DNA of 44,894 bases from positions 1 through 44,894 of IMG/VR virus record IMGVR_UViG_3300049460_000385, one strand, 5' to 3'. Shown here in pieces: positions 22,851 to 30,683 of this stretch. The notes under the pieces were generated by a model that worked only from the letters and a program-made list of their open reading frames with translations, had not been told where the DNA came from and did not search any database. The position numbers and the translations under genes are program-made. The stretch is from a virus. Within the stretch, counting starts at the first letter, position 1; the number at the start of each line of letters is the position of its first letter.

Positions 22851-23783
22851 ATGCCCCGTTCCCTTGTTTCGTTCTGGAAACGTGTCGCCACCAGCGGCCT
22901 GACCGTTGATGGTCGCGAGATCCTTCCCCAGGAGCTGCGCGATATCGCTGAGACCTACAAGTCGTCTTTGTACACGGCTGTGATCTGGTGCGATCACGAA
23001 CGCTGGCACGGCTCGCATGGCACCGTTTATTCGGTTCGCCTGGTCGAGGAAGCCGACGATCTGGAGCCTGGCCAGGTAGCGCTGGAAGCACAGCTGAAGC
23101 CGAACGACCGTCTGTTGTGGCTCAACGATCAAGGCCAGAAGCTGTTCAGCAGCATCGAAATCACCCCGAATTTCCGTGGTACCGGCAAAGCCTACCTCAC
23201 CGGCATGGCCGTCACTGACGAGCCTGCCAGCGTAGGCACGCAAGAACTCTACTTCTCCAACAAGACCGGGAAAAGCGCCTATTTCGCAGCGTCCGTTCCG
23301 CTCGGGTTGCTGGACGAAGAAAAGCCCGAAGGCGAGCTGGGCAAGCTGGCAACGCTACTCAGCACTCTTTTCAAGCGTTTCGCCGTTGGCGAATCGCAAG
23401 AGCCTGCGTCGACCGACGCCCCGAACACCCCAACCGAGAGCAAACCCCCAATGGATGAAGCTACAGCTACGGCCTTGAAAGCCCTGCTGGCTCAACTGCT
23501 TGTTGTCGCTGCCGGCATTCAGGCAGTGATCGAGCCTGCAGCTGAAGACGCACCAGAACCCGACGCTGCGCCGATCGATGACGTACAGACCGCCGTCGAT
23601 GCGATCGTCACCACCGCCGAGGAAGAACGTGAGTTCCGCCGCGCGGGCAAAGGCAATCAGGCGCTCGCTGCCAGTGTTGCCCGCCTCGAAAAGCAGTTCA
23701 GCGCACTGCTGAACACCCCGAAAGGCCGCGATCTGCAGCGCACTACCGGCGCCGCTGATCCCCAGAAGAAGCGGGTGCTCTGA
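22851..23783 (+). CDS. Capsid scaffolding protein (P2 gpO family)
   Basis: A 310-aa GPO-type scaffold/protease. The N-terminal half is the protease domain, with the family start LVSFWKRVATSGLTVDGREI, the H-x-RWHG motif (CDHERWHGSHGTVYSV) and TDEPASVGTQELYFS near the catalytic Ser. The C-terminal half is a helical, acidic and Gln-rich scaffold (VARLEKQFSALLNT). It guides assembly of the capsid shell and then processes itself and the capsid protein. First gene of the rightward late operon. Confidence 0.92.
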   Translation: MPRSLVSFWKRVATSGLTVDGREILPQELRDIAETYKSSLYTAVIWCDHERWHGSHGTVYSVRLVEEADDLEPGQVALEAQLKPNDRLLWLNDQGQKLFSSIEITPNFRGTGKAYLTGMAVTDEPASVGTQELYFSNKTGKSAYFAASVPLGLLDEEKPEGELGKLATLLSTLFKRFAVGESQEPASTDAPNTPTESKPPMDEATATALKALLAQLLVVAAGIQAVIEPAAEDAPEPDAAPIDDVQTAVDAIVTTAEEEREFRRAGKGNQALAASVARLEKQFSALLNTPKGRDLQRTTGAADPQKKRVL

Positions 23784-23784
23784 C

Positions 23785-24804
23785 ATGGCGTATTCCCTGA
23801 GTAACCACGGCGCCAAGATGTACGCCGAAATGCAGCTGGCCATCGCCGAATCCTACGGCGTGGACTTGGCAAACCGGATGTTCAGCGTCGAGCCAACCAT
23901 CGCCCAAGAGCTGAACGAGGCGATCACCGCCAAGTCGGACTTCCTGCAGCGCATCAACGTCGTCCCAGTGACGGAGATCAAAGGGCAGAAGGTCTTCCTC
24001 GGCGTCTCGGGCCCAGTGTCCGGCCGTACCGACACCAAGACCAAGGACCGCGAAGCTAAGGATGCGTCGGCACTGGATGACAGCACCTACGAGCTGTCGT
24101 CGACCGAATCCGATGTGAGCCTGCCTTACGCGAAGATCGATGCCTGGGCGAAGTTTCCGGACTTCCATCAGAAGTATTCCGCAGCGGTGCAAAAGCAGAT
24201 CGCACTGGACCGCATCATGGTCGGCTTCCACGGCACTCACGCAGCGCCACAAACTGACCTCGTCGCTTATCCGATGCTGCAGGACGTAAACAAGGGCTGG
24301 CTGCAGATTGCTCGCGAGCAGATCCCTGCGCAGGTCATGTCCGAAGGTGCCAAGGTCGCTGGCAAGGTCACGCTGGGCGTGGGTGGTGATTACGCCAACC
24401 TCGACGCCCTGGTGCATGACACCAAGCAGCTGGTCGACGAACGTCTGCGCGACGGCGGCGACCTGATCGCGATCATCGGCAGTGACCTGCTGGCGGCTGA
24501 CAAAGCCAAGCTGTACGCCAAGCAAGGCGACGTGCCGACCGAGAAAGAGCGCATCGAAGACGCTCAGGTGATCGCTACCTATGGCGGCCTGCCGAGCTTC
24601 AGCATCCCGTTCTTCCCGGTCAACGCGGTGACGGTCACCAGCTTCGACAACCTGTCGATTTACTTCCAGGACTCCAGCTGGCGCAAGCAAACCATCGACA
24701 ACCCGAAACGCTCCCGCGTCGAGGATTACAACAGCCGTAACGAAGGCTATGTGATCGAGCAGCTGGAAAAGTTCGCGTTGACCGAAAACGTGGAGCTGGT
24801 CTGA
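23785..24804 (+). CDS. Major capsid protein (P2 gpN family)
   Basis: A 339-aa P2-type coat protein with an HK97-like fold. It starts one base after the scaffold stop. Recognisable portions: FSVEPTIAQELNEAITAKSDFLQRINVVPV, VSGPVSGRTDTK, KIDAWAKFPDFHQKYSAAVQKQIALDRIMVGFHG, and RKQTIDNPKRSRVEDYNSRNEGYVIE near the C-terminus. The N-terminal region is expected to be trimmed by the gpO protease. Confidence 0.93.
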   Translation: MAYSLSNHGAKMYAEMQLAIAESYGVDLANRMFSVEPTIAQELNEAITAKSDFLQRINVVPVTEIKGQKVFLGVSGPVSGRTDTKTKDREAKDASALDDSTYELSSTESDVSLPYAKIDAWAKFPDFHQKYSAAVQKQIALDRIMVGFHGTHAAPQTDLVAYPMLQDVNKGWLQIAREQIPAQVMSEGAKVAGKVTLGVGGDYANLDALVHDTKQLVDERLRDGGDLIAIIGSDLLAADKAKLYAKQGDVPTEKERIEDAQVIATYGGLPSFSIPFFPVNAVTVTSFDNLSIYFQDSSWRKQTIDNPKRSRVEDYNSRNEGYVIEQLEKFALTENVELV

Positions 24805-25517
24805 TGAGCCTGGCACTGGCGCACAAGCGGCGCGTACTTGCACAAGGCACAGCCGCAGCTGTCGCCGGTGCCGCAGCGGCGGCATATTCGCCCGCCGCTG
24901 CACTCTCCAGCCGTGCAAATGCCCAGAAACATCTGAAGCTGATGGAAGACGCTTTGGCTGTGGATCTGGAGCGGATCAGCGCGATCGACAGCCGCGAACT
25001 GCGTCAGCAGCTCAAGCGTGACGAGCTGCTGCCCAAATACCAGGACTACGTCCGGCGGTACCGCGAATCCGAGTTGAATTACCCGAACCCCGTGATGATG
25101 CAGGTTTTGGTGTGGCTGTTCGATACCGCCGAGCTGACTGCAGGCCTCGAACTGGCTGACTTCGCCATTGCCCAGGGGCAGGTGCTGCCGGAGCGTTTCA
25201 AACGCAACGTGCCGACCTTTGTCGCGGATGAACTCATCAATTGGGCTGACGCGGAATACAAGGCTGGGCGTAGCCCTGAACCCTACGTTTCCAATCTGCT
25301 GCCGCGTGTCGACGGCGAATGGAAGCTCTTCGAGCGTATTCCGGCCCGCTTTCACCGATTGCTCGGCCTGATGGCCATCGATCGCCAAGAGTGGGCCTTA
25401 GCGATCACGCACCTGGAGCGCGCAGAGATCCTCTACCCGGAAATCCGCGTAACAACCCGCCTCGACGCCGCCCGCAAGGCGCTGGCCAAGCAGAAAGCCG
25501 AAGCATCAACCGAATAA
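24804..25517 (+). CDS. Terminase small/endonuclease subunit (P2 gpM family)
   Basis: A 237-aa protein with an Ala-rich N-terminus (AQGTAAAVAGAAAAAYSP) followed by the gpM core (DLERISAIDSRELRQQLKRDELLPKYQDYVRRY, QVLVWLFDTAELTAGLELADFAIAQGQVLP). It ends in a charged helical tail (DAARKALAKQKAEAS). In P2 it works with gpP to cut cos DNA during packaging. ATG overlaps the capsid stop. Confidence 0.9.
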   Translation: MSLALAHKRRVLAQGTAAAVAGAAAAAYSPAAALSSRANAQKHLKLMEDALAVDLERISAIDSRELRQQLKRDELLPKYQDYVRRYRESELNYPNPVMMQVLVWLFDTAELTAGLELADFAIAQGQVLPERFKRNVPTFVADELINWADAEYKAGRSPEPYVSNLLPRVDGEWKLFERIPARFHRLLGLMAIDRQEWALAITHLERAEILYPEIRVTTRLDAARKALAKQKAEASTE

Positions 25518-25540
25518 CCGACTTCCCCCCCGCAGGGAGT

Positions 25541-25588
25541 TGCTACGGAAAGGCTGAGTCATTCGTGACCCCGACCTTCCCCGTAGCA
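25541..25588. promoter_or_regulatory. Hairpin between the terminase small subunit and head completion genes
   Basis: TGCTACGG (25541-25548) pairs with CCGTAGCA (25581-25588), extended inward by AAAGG/CCTT. It fills the only sizeable gap of the late operon, a 99-bp spacer. It could be an attenuator or an RNA-processing site. It lacks a T-run. Confidence 0.45.
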
Positions 25589-25616
25589 GCAACCTGCCCT
25601 ATTTGAGCGGCCAGCA

Positions 25617-26081
25617 ATGACAGGCTTTTCCGGCAAACCCACCACCTTTGTGGAACAGGCGATAGAGAACGACGGCTTCTGGCCGAACCTCTCCGTGTCC
25701 GAGTTCCAGAAGGCTTACCGCCTGCCGGCGGAATACCTGGTAGAGCTGCTGGCCGCTGAACTTACTACCGCCATGCACGAGGTGAACCTCGACCTGGCCA
25801 CGTGCAAAGCGCGCTGGCAGGGCGCTGGAGTGTCAAGCGTTGAGTCTGCAGACACCACAGTCCTGCCAGAGCGCACCTTTCAGATCGCGCAGTACAAGCG
25901 CGCCGTCTACACCCGCGCCAAGGCCACGCTGCTGACCCAGTTCGCCACCGTGTCCCGCCGCGAAAGCGCGGAGAACGTCGGCAAGGAACTGCCAGAACGA
26001 TCGGACACCTTTCTCGCGTTCAGTCAGCAGGCCGTGCGCTCGCTGCAGGGCCGTGGGCGTATGACGGCAAAACTGCTGTGA
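25617..26081 (+). CDS. Head completion protein (P2 gpL family)
   Basis: A 154-aa head completion/stabilisation protein. Family features: FWPNLSVSEFQKAYRLP, LTTAMHEVNLDLATCKARW, and LTQFATVSRRESAENVGKELPE with the C-terminal FLAFSQQAVRSLQGRGR. It closes the filled head and prepares it for tail attachment. Confidence 0.9.
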   Translation: MTGFSGKPTTFVEQAIENDGFWPNLSVSEFQKAYRLPAEYLVELLAAELTTAMHEVNLDLATCKARWQGAGVSSVESADTTVLPERTFQIAQYKRAVYTRAKATLLTQFATVSRRESAENVGKELPERSDTFLAFSQQAVRSLQGRGRMTAKLL

Positions 26082-26521
26082 CCAAGCTCAAGGCGTTGAC
26101 CGCCTACCTCATCGAACGCCAGCTGGTGGCGGCAGAACAGCTCGACAGTTGGACCGACCAGGTGAGCCTGGAACTGATCTGGAAGCCGGGCGAGCAGGGC
26201 ATGCACATGGGCGACATGAACTACACCGCGACCATCGTCCTGGAGCGCTTCGCCGATCACCCGGGGCGTCTGATGGCGCTGGTGGGCAGTTGGCTGGAAA
26301 CCAACGACGACGACCGCGACGACCTGCAGCCCGCCCAGTTCGATATCACCATGGTCGACGATGACCTGGCAGACGTGGACATCAAGCTGGAATTCACCGA
26401 GCCCCAGTACCTGGCAGAGGATCCGGACGGTGAAATCATCGCCTATGGCAAGACCTGGTCGTTCATTCCGTTCGATTTGTGGGTGGCAGAGCGTGGCGAG
26501 GTGACCGGCGATGGCGCGTAG
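26078..26521 (+). CDS. Tail completion protein (P2 gpR family)
   Basis: GTG start overlapping the gpL stop (GTGA). The 147-aa product has the family N-terminus LKALTAYLIERQLV and the body LETNDDDRDDLQPAQFDITMVDDDLADVDIKLEF, typical of P2 gpR, which caps the tail end. Confidence 0.87.
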   Translation: MTKLKALTAYLIERQLVAAEQLDSWTDQVSLELIWKPGEQGMHMGDMNYTATIVLERFADHPGRLMALVGSWLETNDDDRDDLQPAQFDITMVDDDLADVDIKLEFTEPQYLAEDPDGEIIAYGKTWSFIPFDLWVAERGEVTGDGA

Positions 26522-27191
26522 CACCTTCGAGCTCGACGTGCGCGGGTACCTCGGCGTCCAGGAACAACTGGCCTTGCTGAGCCTGCCGCCGCAGTTGCGC
26601 CGGCGTCTGCTGAACAACGTCACCAAGCGCGTACGCAGCATGAGCCGCCAGCGCATCCGGGACCAGCAGAACGTCGACGGCACCCCGTTCGCTCCGCGCA
26701 AGGGTGACGGCAAGGGCAAAAAGAAGATGGAAGCGGGCCTTGGCAAGTTGCTGATGGTCACCCGTGTTAACGCAGACGAAGCGGAACTGGGATGGCGCAA
26801 CGCGCTGACCCGCTGGGTGGCTTCGCAGCAGCACAACGGGGTTTCCGAGCGCCGTACTGCCGCGCAGATGCGCAAATGGAACAAGACACCTCCCGGCCTG
26901 GCTGCGACGGAAAAGCAGGCCAAGCGCCTGCGCCGTCTGGGCTTCAAGGTTCGGCAGGAAGGCAAGAAGAGCCTGACACGCCCCTCAGTGGCGTGGATTC
27001 AGGAGCACGTGAACTACGCCAAGGCGGGTTTGCTGATCCGCATCCTGGACGACCAGAAAACCGAATCCACTGGCAAGCAAAGCTGGGACATCACCCTGCC
27101 GAAACGCCAGTTCCTCGGCGCGAGCACCGAACGCGACACCAGCCTACTGGTGAACCAGGTGCTGCAACAAATCCTCAATTCACCCCGCTAG
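26511..27191 (+). CDS. Phage virion morphogenesis protein (P2 gpS family)
   Basis: A 226-aa tail completion protein that overlaps gpR by 11 bp. It has the conserved N-terminal helix pair (LPPQLRRRLLNNVTKRVRSMSRQRIRDQQNVDGTPFAPRK) and a basic body. GpS-type proteins help join head and tail. Confidence 0.88.
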   Translation: MARSTFELDVRGYLGVQEQLALLSLPPQLRRRLLNNVTKRVRSMSRQRIRDQQNVDGTPFAPRKGDGKGKKKMEAGLGKLLMVTRVNADEAELGWRNALTRWVASQQHNGVSERRTAAQMRKWNKTPPGLAATEKQAKRLRRLGFKVRQEGKKSLTRPSVAWIQEHVNYAKAGLLIRILDDQKTESTGKQSWDITLPKRQFLGASTERDTSLLVNQVLQQILNSPR

Positions 27192-27202
27192 CGAGGCACT
27201 GC

Positions 27203-28321
27203 ATGGCACTCGGCAAAGTCAGCGTTAACAACCTCAATCTCAGCCAGGGCGCTGTGACGGCGGTTGAGCGCTATTTCCTATTCATCGGTGTGGCTGGCAA
27301 AAACGTCGGCTCACTGATTCCCCTGAACACTGACAGCGATCTGGACGTGCAACTGGGCATCCCCCCCAGTGACCTGAAAACCCAGATCACCGCCGCTCGC
27401 CTGAACGGTGGCGATCGCTGGGCTTGCCTGGCTGCTCCGATCGCTGCTGGAGCCAACTGGCAAGCGGCGCTGGAGAAGAGCCAGCAGCAGGGCTATTCCG
27501 TTGAGGCCGTGGTGATCACAGCGCCGGTCGACGACGGCGACGAACTGTCGGACATGCACGATGCGGCGATCGCACTGAGCAATACCTACGGGCGCCGTGT
27601 ATTCATCATGGCGGCCAGTGCCGGGATCGACAAAGCGGCGCAGACCTGGGCGGACTACCTCACCGAACAGAAGGCCATCACCAAGGATCTGGAAACCCCG
27701 CGTGTGATGGTCGTTCCCCAGCTGCACGGCAACGACCTGGGCGTGTTGGCGGGTCGGCTGGCCAACGCTGCTGTCAGCATCGCTGACAGCCCGATGCGCG
27801 TGGCCACCGGTTCGTTGCTCGGCCTGGGCGACGTGCCTGCGGACAAGGACGGCATTCCGCTGCAGTCGGCGATTCGCTCCGAGCTGGACAAGGCGCGCTT
27901 CTCGGTCAGCCAGACCTATCCGGATTACCCAGGCGTGTACTGGGGCGACGGCAACATGCTCGATGCGCCAGCGAGCGACTTTCAGGTGATCGAGTACCTG
28001 CGCGTCACCGACAAGGCGGCTCGCCAGATTCGCCCGTTGTTGATTCGGCGCGTGGCCGATCGCCGCCTGAACAACACCCCCAACAGCATGGCCGTGAATG
28101 TCAACGCCCTGATGGCGCCGCTGCGTGCCATGGCGAAGTCCACGACCTTCGCTGGCCAGGTGTTCCCTGGTGAGATCGAGACGCCCAAGGACGGCGACAT
28201 TGTTCTGTCCTGGAGCAGCAAAACCGCCGTCGAGGCGTACATCAAGCTGCGTCCCCTCAACTGCCCGAAAGACCTGACCGCGAACATCGCGCTGGATCTT
28301 TCCACCGACGATTCGGAGTAA
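27203..28321 (+). CDS. Contractile tail sheath protein (DUF2586, HP1-like)
   Basis: A 372-aa sheath subunit of the DUF2586 type, as in HP1-like phages rather than P2 gpFI. ATG at 27203 is chosen because homology begins at MALGKVSVNNLNLSQG; longer frames overlap gpS. Features: RYFLFIGVAGKNVGSL, WADYLTEQKAITKDLETPRVMVV, RVADRRLNNTPNSMAVNV. It polymerises around the tail tube and contracts during infection. Confidence 0.9.
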   Translation: MALGKVSVNNLNLSQGAVTAVERYFLFIGVAGKNVGSLIPLNTDSDLDVQLGIPPSDLKTQITAARLNGGDRWACLAAPIAAGANWQAALEKSQQQGYSVEAVVITAPVDDGDELSDMHDAAIALSNTYGRRVFIMAASAGIDKAAQTWADYLTEQKAITKDLETPRVMVVPQLHGNDLGVLAGRLANAAVSIADSPMRVATGSLLGLGDVPADKDGIPLQSAIRSELDKARFSVSQTYPDYPGVYWGDGNMLDAPASDFQVIEYLRVTDKAARQIRPLLIRRVADRRLNNTPNSMAVNVNALMAPLRAMAKSTTFAGQVFPGEIETPKDGDIVLSWSSKTAVEAYIKLRPLNCPKDLTANIALDLSTDDSE

Positions 28322-28324
28322 CCC

Positions 28325-28777
28325 ATGGCGGCAAAGATTGGCGGCAAGAACTTTGACGTGAACCTGGGCGACCTGCAGGTACACGTCGAGAGCTGCACCC
28401 TGGACATCACCGACAACACCGCCGTGGCACAGACCAAGGGCGTGCCGAACGGGCACGTCGACGGGGACGTGGCCGCTGCCAGCGAAATCGAGCTCGACAC
28501 CACGAACTTCAACCTGCTGATCGAAGCGGCGAAGACTGCCGGCAGTTTCCGCGCACTCGACCCGTTCGACGTGGTGTTTTTCGCCAAGGCCGGCGAAGAG
28601 GAACTGCGCATTGAGGCCTTCGGCTGCAAGTTGCGCCTGTCCAGCCTGCTGAGCATCGATCCCAAGGGCGCCGAGAAGAACAAGCACAAGATCCCGTACG
28701 ACGTCACCAGTCCGGACTTCGTGAAGATCAACGGCGTGCCGTACCTGGACGCCGCTGAGATCGAGGGCCTGACCTGA
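28325..28777 (+). CDS. Tail tube protein (DUF2597, HP1 Orf24-like)
   Basis: A 150-aa protein of the DUF2597 family with the signature KIGGKNFDVNLGDLQVHVESC, TKGVPNGHVDGDVAAASEIELDT and LLSIDPKGAEKNKHKI. Encoded right after the sheath gene, it is most likely the tail tube subunit. Confidence 0.87.
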   Translation: MAAKIGGKNFDVNLGDLQVHVESCTLDITDNTAVAQTKGVPNGHVDGDVAAASEIELDTTNFNLLIEAAKTAGSFRALDPFDVVFFAKAGEEELRIEAFGCKLRLSSLLSIDPKGAEKNKHKIPYDVTSPDFVKINGVPYLDAAEIEGLT

Positions 28778-28989
28778 TGGTTTGCCCGTTCGATCGTGCC
28801 CAGGCCCTTGAGCAGCGGCAGCGCGACCAGGCAATTGCCGCCGCGCTGGCCAACGCACGGCCGACCGGGCCAAGCCTTACCCACTGCGAGGATTGCGGCA
28901 ACGAGATTCCAGCTGCGCGCCAGGCGCTCGGTGGCATGAAGCGTTGTGTCCCTTGCCAGTCCACTTTTGAACGAGAGGTTCGGCGATGA
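28777..28989 (+). CDS. DksA/TraR-type zinc finger protein
   Basis: A 70-aa TraR/DksA-family protein with an N-terminal helix (RAQALEQRQRDQAIAAALANAR) and a C4 zinc finger (CEDCGNE and CVPCQSTF). Small TraR-like proteins bind the RNA polymerase secondary channel and modulate transcription without ppGpp. The start overlaps the tube stop (TGATG). It sits between tail and lysis genes, a common place in Pseudomonas P2-like phages. Confidence 0.88.
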   Translation: MVCPFDRAQALEQRQRDQAIAAALANARPTGPSLTHCEDCGNEIPAARQALGGMKRCVPCQSTFEREVRR

Positions 28990-29192
28990 GCGCGAATCAG
29001 GCCGCCCAGGACACTGCCGTTGCGCTGGCCAAGGCGTCTCCCGCAATCGGTGTAGCGGCTACCGGCGTGACGGGTGCCGTTGATTGGTCGGCGGTCGCCT
29101 ACATGCTGACCGCGTTTTACATGGTGCTGCAGATCCTCCTGCTGGTCCCCAAGTACCGCCAGATGCTGCGCGATTGGAAGGTCAAACCGTGA
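28986..29192 (+). CDS. Holin
   Basis: A 68-aa membrane protein. An Ala/Gly-rich amphipathic N-terminus (ASPAIGVAATGVTGAV) leads into a hydrophobic helix (WSAVAYMLTAFYMVLQILLLV) and a short basic tail (PKYRQMLRDWKVKP). Size, topology and position ahead of the endolysin match a phage holin, which times lysis by permeabilising the inner membrane. Confidence 0.8.
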   Translation: MSANQAAQDTAVALAKASPAIGVAATGVTGAVDWSAVAYMLTAFYMVLQILLLVPKYRQMLRDWKVKP

Positions 29193-29716
29193 ACCTGCGC
29201 CACAAGGTCGCCACCGGCGTTCTGGTGCTCTGCAGCGGCCCGCTGATCGCCTTCCTGGGCAAGTGGGAAGGCGACGGGCAGAACGTCGTATACGCGGACA
29301 AGCTGGCCCGAGGCCTGCCGACCGTGTGCAAGGGCATCACCCGTCACGTCAGCCCATACCCAGTGATCGTGGGTGACTACTGGTCCGATGCCCGCTGCGC
29401 CGAAGTGGAAAGCCTGGTGGTGCAGAAAGGCCAGTTGTCGCTGGCCGAGTGCCTGACCAATCAGGCAATCACCCAGAACACCTTCGACGCGCTTAGCAGC
29501 CATGGCCACAACGTCGGCACGCCGAACACCTGCGCAAGCCGCGCCGTGGGGCTGATCAACGCCGGCCGCATTGCGGATGGCTGCAAGGCGCTGGCATGGG
29601 CGCCGGACGGAAAATCGCCTGTCTGGTCGTTTGTCACCGACGCGAAGGGCCAGAAGGTATTTGTTCCCGGGCTGCATTACCGCCGCCTGGAAGAGATGGA
29701 GCTTTGTCTCAAATGA
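29189..29716 (+). CDS. Endolysin, GH24 lysozyme
   Basis: GTG start overlapping the holin stop (GTGA). A 175-aa P21/R-type lysozyme with a weakly hydrophobic N-terminal signal-anchor (GVLVLCSGPLIAF), then the catalytic Glu in KWEGDGQNVVYADKLARG, and later CLTNQAITQNTFDALSSHGHNVGTPNTCASRAV. It degrades peptidoglycan. The N-terminal segment suggests signal-arrest-release export, where the holin only triggers activation. Confidence 0.88.
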   Translation: MNLRHKVATGVLVLCSGPLIAFLGKWEGDGQNVVYADKLARGLPTVCKGITRHVSPYPVIVGDYWSDARCAEVESLVVQKGQLSLAECLTNQAITQNTFDALSSHGHNVGTPNTCASRAVGLINAGRIADGCKALAWAPDGKSPVWSFVTDAKGQKVFVPGLHYRRLEEMELCLK

Positions 29717-30225
29717 CCGTCGGCCCATTGCAACTGCTGCTCCGCGCCCTGTTCGTCGGGATGGTGATCTGGCTGGCGCTCGACTGGGCGCTGGATCGGT
29801 ATGACGCCGCAATTCAGGAGCGTGACAGCGCGGTGAGTGAACGCGACGGCCTGCGCGCTGCTGCAGTGATCAGCGGCCAATTGCTCGCCGCCCGTGACCT
29901 GATTGACCAACAACGCTCCCGGGAATTGAAAGATGAACAGGACAAAAATCTGGCTCTGCATCGCGATGTTGACGATGGCCGTAAGCGGTTGTCAGTCCGC
30001 GCCACCTGCGCCGCTGCCGTACTGCCCAACACCACCGGATCCAGCGGCCTGGCTGATGCAGGCACCGCCGAACTCGCAGCAGACGCTCGACCGGATTATT
30101 TCACCCTCCGAGATCAGCTCGCCCTCAGTCGGCAAATGATTCTCGGCCTGCAGGACCACGTACGCCAGGTATGCCAACGCGCACCAGGTGTCATCCCCCA
30201 CCCCCAAACGGATACACCCAAATGA
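29713..30225 (+). CDS. Inner-membrane spanin (Rz-like)
   Basis: A 170-aa protein starting at ATG 29713, overlapping the lysozyme stop. One N-terminal transmembrane helix (LLLRALFVGMVIWLALDW) precedes a periplasmic coiled coil (AAIQERDSAVSERDGLRAAAV, DLIDQQRSRELKDEQDKNLALHRDVDDG). This is the Rz i-spanin layout. It partners the Rz1 lipoprotein nested within it to fuse inner and outer membranes at lysis. Confidence 0.88.
   Translation: MTVGPLQLLLRALFVGMVIWLALDWALDRYDAAIQERDSAVSERDGLRAAAVISGQLLAARDLIDQQRSRELKDEQDKNLALHRDVDDGRKRLSVRATCAAAVLPNTTGSSGLADAGTAELAADARPDYFTLRDQLALSRQMILGLQDHVRQVCQRAPGVIPHPQTDTPK
29933..30139 (+). CDS. Outer-membrane spanin lipoprotein (Rz1-like), nested in Rz
   Basis: A 68-aa frame fully inside Rz in another reading frame. 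It has a lipoprotein signal peptide (MNRTKIWLCIAMLTMAVSG) with the lipobox AVSGC and a Pro-rich mature part (SAPPAPLPYCPTPPDPAAW), typical of Rz1. Nested Rz1 genes are well known. The lipobox and proline content make it a real gene rather than a shadow. Confidence 0.88.
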   Translation: MNRTKIWLCIAMLTMAVSGCQSAPPAPLPYCPTPPDPAAWLMQAPPNSQQTLDRIISPSEISSPSVGK

Positions 30226-30512
30226 CCGAAGTAAACCGCGATATCACCCTGGAAATTGGCGACACCGAATTTCTGTTTCACCTGACGCCTGCAGACGTCA
30301 CGAAGTACTTCAACTCGACCACGCAGAACAACAAGGTCGCGCCGGCCAGCAACCTGCTGATGGGCACCGTCCAGCAAGAGCAAAAGGCTGCGCTCAAGCC
30401 GCTGCTGGCCAACCCGGTGACCACCATGACCATCGCCGGTGCGCTCCTCGAGGAGTACGCCCCGGACGTTGAGGTCATCGTAAAAAAGTCCTCGGGCACG
30501 CTGAAGGCCTGA
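30222..30512 (+). CDS. Tail assembly chaperone, short form (gpE-like)
   Basis: A 96-aa protein starting MTEVNRDITLEIGDTEFLFH, with KYFNSTTQNNKVAPASNLLMGTV and LLANPVTTMTIAGALLEEYAPDVEVIV. It has the look of a phage tail assembly chaperone. Like P2 gpE it is followed by the tape measure gene and carries a slippery site near its end. It ends in TGA at 30510-30512 when no frameshift occurs. Confidence 0.82.
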   Translation: MTEVNRDITLEIGDTEFLFHLTPADVTKYFNSTTQNNKVAPASNLLMGTVQQEQKAALKPLLANPVTTMTIAGALLEEYAPDVEVIVKKSSGTLKA

Positions 30513-30676
30513 CCGAAGACGGTCTGGGCCAGCTTGTGGCCCTCACCAATCGCTGGCTACCCGGTGCCGTGCTCACCATCGAAAACATGGGCACGGCCAA
30601 GTGGCTGGAAGACGAACACTGGCGCCGGATGGAGATTGCCGTTGCCAACGGCATCGCCCACGCGCTGAACGGATAG
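30222..30676 (+). CDS. Tail assembly chaperone, -1 frameshift form (gpE+E'-like)
   Basis: A canonical slippery heptamer A AAA AAG lies at 30482-30488 in phase with the zero frame (gta aaa aag). A -1 slip continues in a frame that stays open to TAG at 30674-30676, giving about 151 aa. The added part reads protein-like (EGLTEDGLGQLVALTNRWL, then KWLEDEHWRRMEIAVANG). The length matches P2 E+E' (142 aa). Programmed -1 frameshifting before the tape measure gene is a conserved feature of long-tailed phages; frequency here is unknown. Confidence 0.85.
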
Positions 30677-30683
30677 GACATTC

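Noticed and set aside
23743-24918. Minus-strand 391-codon frame over the capsid gene
   Set aside because: Antisense of the P2-type capsid gene, His/Gln/Arg-rich shadow composition.
27311-28873. Minus-strand 520-codon frame over sheath and tube genes
   Set aside because: Antisense of two well-supported tail genes.
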